Positions 56,352-64,000 of a DNA stretch of 64,000 bases are shown piece by piece. The stretch's first letter is position 1. Every line of letters starts with the position of its first letter. The translations under genes and the position numbers were made by a program. Below the pieces are notes generated by a model. It saw only the letters and a program-made list of their open reading frames with translations, did not search any database and had not been told where the DNA came from. The DNA lies in contig JAIVFH010000069.1 of assembly GCA_025765595.1 (NCBI GenBank), positions 1-64,000 of the forward strand, read 5' to 3'. The DNA comes from Obelidium mucronatum. Taxonomy: Eukaryota; Chytridiomycota; Chytridiomycetes; Chytridiales; Chytriomycetaceae.

Positions 56352-57359
56352 TCAAGGGCAGTTTTGTTGTGGGACTCTAGCGTAAACAACAACAGGTGCC
56401 ACAACTGGCGGAGGCCTTGCAATAGTTCTCCAATCCGGTCTCCTTTTCAACGTGGCCACAAGTTTTTGATCTCCACAAATGTGGTCATCCATCAAGTTTC
56501 GACATGAGAAAACCTGCTCACAACGGCGACAGGTGAATACAGAATGAGACAATCGTTCATGTCGAGTCAAATCGACAGCTCTTGAGAACTTCTGAGAGCA
56601 TCGGCTGCACGAAAAGCGACTATTTTGAGTGTGAAATGCAAAATGAATGTCGAACTGCCATGTCGTTGAGAATTCTGGTTTAGAAAAAAGAAGAATTAGT
56701 AAAGTTATGTTACAGGTACAGACCAAATACAATTCGCTAACCTCTTAAGCATCCACGATAAGAGCATCGAAAGTATTTGGGTGAGTTGGAGGATTCGTAA
56801 TTCGGTTGAATGGCATGCTGTGGCGTTACACTGTAAACAGGGTAATTCAGATCAGGGCAATTTGCAGGCGGCGAGAGTTCCTGCATTTGACTGAAACGAA
56901 GAGTTCCAACACGATTGAGGTTCGGTGGAACCACTATTGATTATTTTTGGAGGACGGTGAAGGCAGGCCATGCGGGATGATGGATTCGACCACTTGGGGT
57001 TCTTGCAATGTTTCACAGTTGACAGGACCTGGACATGGCGAAGGAGTAGTCGAAAGTGAAGATTGCCCTGAATATGGACTGTGTCTTTCTCGTATGAAGG
57101 GTACTTGAAAAGAAAGTGTGTCTGAGTGAGGCCAGAGACCTGGGGTGCTTGGCTGAGCACCTAAAGAATGATTCTGGTTCCACTGGTTGTGTTCTTGTTC
57201 AGGAGACACAAGTTCGATGCCACCGGCGCCATGAACTTGGACAGGTGTAGCCACTTGCTTGTCGGTACAAGGGCACATTCTGATTTTGCTACTTTGCGAG
57301 TCAAATTGTATCAAGGTATCAGAACAAGACGGCAGAGGGAGAGGCAGAATCCCATCCAT
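56352..57359 (-). CDS. C2H2 zinc-finger protein, array member 7 (one frameshift)
   Basis: Exons 57359-56742 and 56674-56352; one base is missing near 56935-56945. With correction 313 residues. Motif HGAGGIELVSPEQE. Finger 1 CSYRGC|EFSTTWQFDIHFAFH, finger 2 CSRCSQKFSRAVDLTRHERLSH, finger 3 CRRCEQVFSCRNLMDDHIC, which lacks the usual R-x-D-S. A Pro/Val-rich tail of about 40 residues follows. Confidence 0.75.
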
Positions 57360-57649
57360 GTGTACCTTCTTTTCTCGGGTGAAATTTGAATGAGTGGAAG
57401 CAAGGTGAAATTTGGGTGAAATTTTCTTTCTCTCAACATCGAAAATTCAATTCCACACGACATGTCATGTGCCTATTGAATTCGTGACACTTTTTCAGGA
57501 GCAATTTGCACGATAAGAAGACGTTAGGGTGCCACCGTCTGCTGGAGCCTGGGAAACCAAAAATCGTACGCAAGAGGGTTACCGAGACTGATAGCAAAGT
57601 ATATACTACTCTATTTATTGTATCTCCTGATCACCTCGACACAAACCAG

Positions 57650-58501
57650 CTATAAACATCCCTTTAAATGAACCAGAAAAGCCTCCTTATCAAAACCCTT
57701 TCTGGTACAAACACCGCAGGTATAAGCCCCATGAAATCGCCGTTCATGCATCAACATATCATGCATCCTGCTGAAAGTCAAGTGACAATATTCGCAATGG
57801 AACCGTTTGACATTAGAGTGAGCGTTCAAGTGGGCGGTAAAATGCCACTGGGTTTTGAAAACTAGAGACAAAAAAAAGGAGTGAGTAATAGCGTCTGAGG
57901 CCAAGGGCTGGAAACTTCAAATCTTACCTTTTGAACAATTGGCCCAATCACATCGATACACGACAGAGCTCACCGCTGGAATCACGGTTGGAGCCGAATG
58001 GTGTCTTGGAGGACTAGGAATTGATACCATTTCTCGTGGTTTATTGGGGTTCCGTATGTAGACATCGTGCAGTAGCGGTTGGTGATTTAATTGAGTTGAA
58101 CTCATGACTGGTTCCACCTTCTCAACTCGGCAGTAAGGCCATGGTCTAACGTAAGGCTTGCTTGCAGAATGTGAATATCGATGAATCGATGTCGAGTATT
58201 GAAGTGGTGATGAAGAAGTGGAGGGTGTACAGAAGTAGGATGCTTGGTTGTCCGCCTCTAGACTTAGAAGAGGAGTTGGTTCGCAAGTTGTGTGCTCGAC
58301 AGCATCTATACTATCGAGTAAGTTGATGCCCCCGGGTCCTTTGAGGTAGATGTCTGGGCCGGTGGTGATTGGTCCTTCGCAAGTGTCTGCCTCCATCAGC
58401 AGACTCCGCAGACTGTTGCTATGAGGGAGAGAAGAGCTGCGCATACGCCCTTCAGGCAGCGGCGGAGAGACTTGAGGCGTAACTGGTTGCATCTGGGACA
58501 T
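57650..58501 (-). CDS. C2H2 zinc-finger protein, array member 8
   Basis: Exons 58501-57928 and 57861-57650, 261 residues. Motif LKGPGGINLLDSIDAVE. Fingers CDWANC|VFKTQWHFTAHLNAH, CEYCHLTFSRMHDMLMHERRFH and CGVCTRKGFDKEAFLVHLKGC; the last diverges from the F-x-R-x-D-S consensus. Clean splice and frame. Confidence 0.84.
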
Positions 58502-58679
58502 TTAGGACAAAGATAAAAGGAAAATCTTGGAGACACTGGCAAGTGACACGTGATATGTCGTGGTTGACAGGACAAGCCCATTGGGAGGAAAATTTGCAAT
58601 TTGATAAAAAGAGGTGAAAAGGAAAGAACTTAAATAGTGTATTTACATCTGCGGAAAATGTAACAAATGACGCTGTTAA

Positions 58680-59640
58680 TCAAGTTGGGCTCACTCCCCG
58701 GCACGAGTCGATATGCCGTTTCAGTGAATCCATCCGGCCATAACCTTTCGAGCAAATTGGGCAAGTAAATACTGGAACTCCCGCTTTTACTGCATGTACG
58801 CTTCTTTCGTGTCTTGTTAAATCATGCTTTCGGGCAAATGCGAGCGGGCATAGAGCGCATGCGTGTTGACGAACAACCGAATGTGTATTCATGTGAGCGA
58901 GAAGATGCCATTGAGATGTAAAATCTGTTTTTACGATTGTTAACATAATAATACTTTGGTTTTTGTAGAAATTTGATTTTTAATCGTCAATACTTACGTT
59001 TTTTACAATTCGGCCAATTACATACAAAGCTTTCCTCGTTCGACGGTGTAACTGATAAGTTCGGCATTCTTTCGATATGTTTTGGCTCTCTCTTTGTGTA
59101 GAAGATGTTGTCGCCACCATTGCTTGCTGGAGGAAAGGCCGGTGGCTCAACAGCCGGAGCGGTGTGTCCCGGCGGGATACACAGTGCTGAAGCATTATTT
59201 ATTCTAGCTATATGCGTTTTTGAATATGGATGGTACGAATTGTTTCCTAGACTTTGGGCCGTCGGCATTGACTGTCTTGTCGATTGAGCTTTAGGCAAAG
59301 AGACATATCGCGGATGTGGAATAAGATTTGAGAATGAGGGTAGTACTGTATGGGGCGTCTGCAGCAGGTGGTGGGAAGAGTTTTCCGCCTTAATATTAAT
59401 ATGCCGTGAATCAGAGTGAGGGTGAGTCATCAAAGAGGCATTTGAGACTGCGGCCGCGTCTTCTTCTTCGTCCAGTAGATTGATTCCTCCGGCGCCAGTG
59501 AATGACTGATTCGCGGCGTAAGTGGTTTTGTGGGGAGCGGGGCTTATACGAGTGTTTGTGGTAACAGTATTCCCGAAATCGGCAAATCCAGCTTTAGCCA
59601 ACTCCAGGTCGTGCTCAGCAGGAAATTGTTGCACATACAT
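58680..59640 (-). CDS. C2H2 zinc-finger protein, array member 9
   Basis: Exons 59640-58998 and 58924-58680, 295 residues from ATG 59640. Motif FTGAGGINLLDEEEDA, followed by an acidic run. Fingers CNWPNC|HFTSQWHLLAHMNTH, CALCPLAFARKHDLTRHERSVH and CPICSKGYGRMDSLKRHIDSC match the array consensus closely; this is the cleanest member. Confidence 0.86.
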
Positions 59641-59914
59641 CGTCGAAATAGAACTTGTGTTCCTGAAGTACGGGTTTTTATGATGAACACAATACTGTCG
59701 TGGTTTCGGCACGAATTGTCAAAAGCCTTCGACGGGAATTGACCAGGGTCGGGAAAATAAGAAATGAAGGTACACCTTACTAAACATAGCCTGGAGTATG
59801 AATCACTAATCATCACTCTACTCTATTATTCGTCCGCCTTTAACGCAAAGACGGGCGCTAACCAAAAATAACAAAAAAAAAAAAAAAAGATTGAACACAC
59901 ACTATTTACTTATG

Positions 59915-60866
59915 TCAAACATCACGCTTCCCTCGACAAGCACCAACATGCCTTTTCAAAGAATCCACTCTCCCAAAACCCTGGCCGCATTGACCGCAAG
60001 CAAATAATGGACTTCCTTCTTTAACCGCGTGCACGCTCTTTTCATGTCTGCCCAAATCATATCTTCGAACAAACGACAGGGTACATTTGCTGCACTGAAA
60101 CCTGCGTCCGGTATCGTGTTGTTTTTCGTGCGTGCTTAAAATCCAGGGTGAGCTGAACTCTTGGTCACAGCCCCGCCTTGAACACATGTATCCAAGTCGA
60201 TTTGTTTCATTGGAAGCTGCTGCTGACAGTCCTTGAGGTGACTGATGGTAGCCGAACGGTGGTTGGATGTGATGTTGAATACCAGTAGCTGGCGCGACAG
60301 TGTGGAGATGGAGATGTTGGCGTGGTCGCTGGATTCACCGAGCAATATGGCGCCTGTAATGAAGGACTTGGGACACCTGATAGTCTTCGACAGTTGACTT
60401 TGACTTGGAACATAAATGGGAGGAACATGAGGAGACTCCTTATGTGCTGCCACTGCTAAAGGAGAATTTAAGGATTGCGATCGCTTGGCACTAGAAGAAG
60501 CAGATGAGCAGGTGGAGTGTATGGCCGGAACCGTGTTCCGCTCGTTGGTGGTTTGAAGTGTTTTTGGGCCTTTGGAGTTGTTGAAGGACAAGCCTCCGGC
60601 TCATCGTCGACCAGGCTGATTGCGCCCGGTCCCAAGGGTAATCGCGAGGAAGTCGTTTGCAATGCATTTGAAGAGTTGCAGCTCCGCGGAGGCATGGGAA
60701 ATTGGGCAGCCGCAGCATCTAGCAATGCTGCCTCAAGTGGTGATAGTGACTGAGAGGCAGAGTTGCTACTAGATACAGCAGAGACAGGTGGTGACGGCAG
60801 GCGATTATACTGCCCAGTCATTGCGGGGGCGCAAGAGTAGGCACCAGACGTCAGGGAGGAGTGCAT
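59915..60866 (-). CDS. C2H2 zinc-finger protein, array member 10 (two frame changes)
   Basis: Intronless. Starts MHSSLTSGAYSC at 60866; motif LGPGAISLVDDEPEA with Ala for the last Gly. The frame shifts in 60545-60590 and again in 60300-60370, consistent with one missing base each. Fingers: CSRRGCDQEFSSPWILSTHEKQH, CSKCTLSFVRRYDLGRHEKSVH, CGQCGQGFGRVDSLKRHVGAC. Finger 2 is very close to the degenerate finger of member 5, so these two are probably recent relatives. Confidence 0.68.
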
Positions 60867-60889
60867 TTAATTCGAGCTCAAAAGTGGCG

Positions 60890-61400
60890 CAATTTGCAAT
60901 TTACCAATTTTCACAGAGTGGCGTTGACGAGGAGATGGGCTGAAATTGAACAGTGAGGCTTGTGAGGCTGAAATTGTTCTTTTTGATGCCATTCTGATAC
61001 ATCTGAATTAGGTTTTTTGCTGGCTTCAATGAAGAAAAGAAGTTTGATCTAAGATGAAGATCATCTTGCAATGTTTGGATTGTATTGCGTCTTCTTTTCT
61101 CACTATCACTCCAGAACCTGTTGATGCAAGCTCCGGGAAGGGATATTCAATACAAAATCAAACAGCGACTCCGAATACGTAGCGATACCGTATTAAGGGG
61201 TCCGGATATCACAGAGGGGCGCTGGGGGCGACACTCAAGCCCGCCCAAAAAATTTCGTCCTCGCCACCCGTAGTGCAATGCTGCGTCTTAATGTATCTTT
61301 TCGCATCTTTTCGCAGGAGGAAGGGAAGAGGAGTGAAAGTAATGTGCACATTTTGTTCTCTCTTTATTCACAATTTTCATTTTAGCAACCCTTATGTAAG
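60890..61400. other. Intergenic region
   Basis: Upstream of array member 10 and downstream of member 11. No gene, tRNA or repeat recognised. Confidence 0.45.
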
Positions 61401-61403
61401 GGG

Positions 61404-63120
61404 TCAATACCCTTCAAAAGGCAAGCCCTTAATCTGAATAATTTGCATGCACTTTGATAACCTGGAATCATCCCCAGTAGGTTTCAAATGCCTTTTCAGC
61501 GCATCACTACGAAGGAATGAACGTGAACAAGCTGGACAAGTGTGCTGCTTTCCACCTCTATCGAAAAAAATTCCCGTTTAGTTTGCAAAATAACTGAAAC
61601 CATTTGCAAAACAGCAAATGAACCCACCCATGAATAAGCGTGTGCCTCTTTAAATCATGATGCCTACTAAAACTCATTGGGCATTGTCCACAAACAAACG
61701 GCCTCTCTCCAGTATGTTGACGATAATGCGATCGCAGATTGTAGGGTCTTGTGAATTCTGGTTTTGATGTTTAAAACTTACACAGAGCTTTAAATATAAT
61801 AAATGTACTCACGTCGGCCACATCCTTCCCACGGACATACGAATACAGACTTTCCAGACTCTGTTTTCACGGCAGTGATTGGAATTGATGCAGCAGCATC
61901 AGTAGCAAGATTGGTGCTGACAGTCGTATCGGGTCCGTCCAAATAGTCACCATCTTCATCTTCCAACTGAAGATTTGACGTATCAGGCGCCATTACAGCC
62001 GGGAAGGGTGGATATTGGTTCGCTCCTAATTCACACGCATCACCCCTTACTTCTGGAAAAGGCAAGTTTGTTGAAGAAGTTTGATCATAAATATTAACGT
62101 TTTGTTCACGAAGCGCAAACTGGGGAGGCGGAAGAATAGAGGAATGTTGGAGTGGAGATGTTCGTTGTTTGTTGGTGTTGTTGAAATTCGGAGTTGGAAA
62201 TAAAAGAGGATATGCGCTTGCTTCTGATGCACTGTTAAATCGAGAGGAAAGAGTGGGTTGCTGTTGGTATTGTTGCGATGAATATTCTAGTGTTGATGCC
62301 GTTGAAGCAAAGTCTTGCAGCTGTAGTAAGCTATCATTGCCATTACGCACAGCTGGGGCTGATACATTCGGGGATGATGCTGCCAGAATTGCTGAAATGG
62401 CTTGTCTGCTGGCGGTGCGAAATTGCTCGTAATTTCCCATTTGGTGTTGCTGTTGAACTTGTCGTACAGGGTAGTTGTGGAAAGCCGGCGTTCCCAAAAG
62501 ATTTGGCAGGCTCATATTGGGTAGATTTCCAAAATTCGGCTGTTGTTGCTGTTGTGCATAGTGGGAGTGATTTGGGGATGGCAACGATGTTGATTGATGT
62601 GTCATTGGGGGCAACGGCGAAAAGCAGGCAGACGAGATTGGCTGATTATATTGCGGCGTATGAGGGTAGGAAAACATTGGCGTGGTGGCGGGATAGTGGG
62701 CGTCAACAAATACGTGGCTGGTTCTGCCAAGTCCTGACTGGAGATTTTGGGGCTGGTTGTTCCCGACATCGTCTCCACAAATCTGTTGGAAGAACTCCAG
62801 ATCCACGTCTAATCCGGCGCTGGCAGTATCCAATCCGACATCAAAGGCAGAGTATAAGGGGTCGACTGATCGGGGGGAAGAAGTCAAATCAGTTTCGGCT
62901 CTTTTTAGTTGCAAAAGAGCAAAACGCCGGCTGCGCTCTCAAAGAGCCCAACTCGCTTTCACTGCATCTAAATTCATATAAACTCACCATTGTGGTGTTT
63001 TTGGTGCTTTGGCAAAGCATCTGCCCCATCAAAGTGGTTTGCTGCCGGCTGCAGCGGCGAAGGCGCCTGGAGAATGGAGGCCATATCGGGCCTGAGTTCG
63101 TTGAAAGTTGCGTCGTTCAT
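61404..63120 (-). CDS. C2H2 zinc-finger protein, Crz1-like, array member 11 (one frameshift)
   Basis: Exons 63120-62988, 62937-61813, 61758-61628 and 61557-61404; one extra A near 61740-61743. With correction 513 residues. Fingers: [83 protein letters not shown] and SDALKRH recall the calcineurin-responsive factor Crz1. The long N-terminus is Gln/Asn/Ser-rich, as in Crz1. No GGIxLL motif. The intron after finger-1 Cys2 is shared with the rest of the array. Crz1 orthology is an inference. Confidence 0.74.
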
Positions 63121-63366
63121 TCGGATGTTTTTCGTCGGCGTGGCGGTGAAGTGCGTTTTGTCCGCGTAAGTGTGGCAGGTTTTGGAACAGTTTTGTGATG
63201 AAATTTTCTGTTCTTCGATCTCCACAGCAAAAGAAAAAAGCACTCAAAGCTGTAATCAGCGGCTTCGCGCAGCAGACTGATTGTGGGGCCAGCGTGGCGT
63301 GGCCACTGGCTTGAGTGGTGCAGCGCCGGCGACATGGGCTTAGTTTTGTGGCGGCGGCCGTGGGCT

Positions 63367-64000
63367 TTACGTGGTTGAAACCTTGCGACTGGCAGCCTTT
63401 GCACTTGAATATTGCTTGAATATTCTATCTGAAAACTCGTTTATTATCATGAAATAGTGCGAATTTTTTACTCCGCAGGACTCGATAACCCAAACCCCAA
63501 TGCAACTATCCTTTGAATGTCGAGCAAGAGAATCCTTCCTTGAAAACGTGATTCCACACACCCCGCATTTATGAATTGGCGTCCCAACCATCACGCTTTT
63601 GTGTACAGTCCGCTGATGCCGCACCATATCTCGACGGCGTACAAAGTCAGATGAACATTCGTTGCATCGATACGGTTTAATATTGCTATGGAGAAAGTAA
63701 TGTGACTTGAGGTTTGCAGCGTCCGAGAATTCTGAAGAAGCACGGTATAACTGACAGTCAGCCACCACCAAGCAGTCCCAAAAAACGTCAAACTTTACCT
63801 TTCTGGCAACCTTCCCAGGGACAAATAAGCAGACTTGCCTTCGCTATTTCGGACGAAACTTGATTTAGGTCGTCTGAAACTGTGGTGCGTGAAGATTCCT
63901 TGGAAGTGCACGAACAGACAGTCTGACAAGAGATTCACCCCTCCCGGACCTTTGAAGTGTGGTATCATGATATTGCTAAAGTTATTTCTTAAGATGCATG
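63367..64000 (-). CDS. C2H2 zinc-finger protein, array member 12 (5' end at or beyond the window edge)
   Basis: Exon 2 at 63731-63367, preceded by exon 1 ending 63799. Motif FKGPGGVNLLSD at about 63935-63970, in a frame one base off from the finger frame (indel near 63930). Fingers CPWEGC|EFSDAANLKSHYFLH, CNECSSDFVRRRDMVRHQRTVH, CGVCGITFSRKDSLARHSKDSC. An ATG at 63967 lies just before the motif, but array relatives have more sequence upstream, so the start may lie outside the window. The tail after the last Cys may be shorter than drawn. Confidence 0.72.

Noticed and set aside
62278..63198. 306-residue plus-strand frame
   Set aside because: Antisense to the Gln/Asn-rich exon of array member 11; no family features.

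Overview
The window is nuclear DNA of a fungus, most likely a zoosporic (chytrid-type) lineage. It has short GT-AG introns (mostly 41-112 nt), a secreted GH18 chitinase, fungal-type C2H2 transcription factors, Copia and LINE retroelements, and a CCDC66/CSPP1-like protein that suggests a centriole or flagellum. The chytrid placement is inference; no rRNA or other marker is present.

Layout. 1-14.2 kb is ordinary gene space: chitinase; an unrecognised small basic protein; TFIIF beta subunit (minus); an eight-exon kinase with a helical N-terminal domain resembling MLKL; tRNA-Asp(GTC); a short-chain dehydrogenase; the CCDC66/CSPP1-like protein; an HNH-domain protein; and FAD monooxygenase copy 1. 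14.2-30.5 kb is a transposon block: a decayed minus-strand Copia remnant, a minus-strand LINE with a tandem 52-bp repeat array at its 5' end, a 6.9-kb Copia element nested inside that LINE (357-bp LTRs, target duplication TCTAG), a decayed serine-recombinase gene, and a 74-bp sequence present twice. FAD monooxygenase copy 2 (30.6-32.1 kb) lies on the far side of the block.

32.2-42.4 kb holds a divergent gene pair whose start codons are 44 bp apart: a WD40 protein (minus) and the splicing factor CWC2 (plus). The fifth intron of CWC2 contains a complete Copia element (523-bp LTRs that look identical) whose polyprotein carries an RRM-like domain. 42.7-49.5 kb holds a CCHC-knuckle Q-rich protein, a NUBP2/CFD1-type Fe-S scaffold ATPase, an unrecognised protein, and an F-box/ankyrin-repeat protein. 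49.6-64 kb is a tandem array of at least twelve C2H2 zinc-finger genes, all on the minus strand. Most share a three-finger C-terminal layout, an intron at one fixed place in finger 1, and a short N-terminal motif G-x-G-[GA]-[IV]-x-L-[LVM].

Many otherwise coherent genes are broken by one-base indels, often in short homopolymers (chitinase, HNH protein, WD40, NUBP2, ankyrin protein, several zinc fingers), while many neighbours read cleanly through up to eight exons. Consensus error in the assembly is the simplest explanation; genuine pseudogenes cannot be excluded gene by gene. Exon coordinates below were derived by hand from splice sites and reading-frame continuity.
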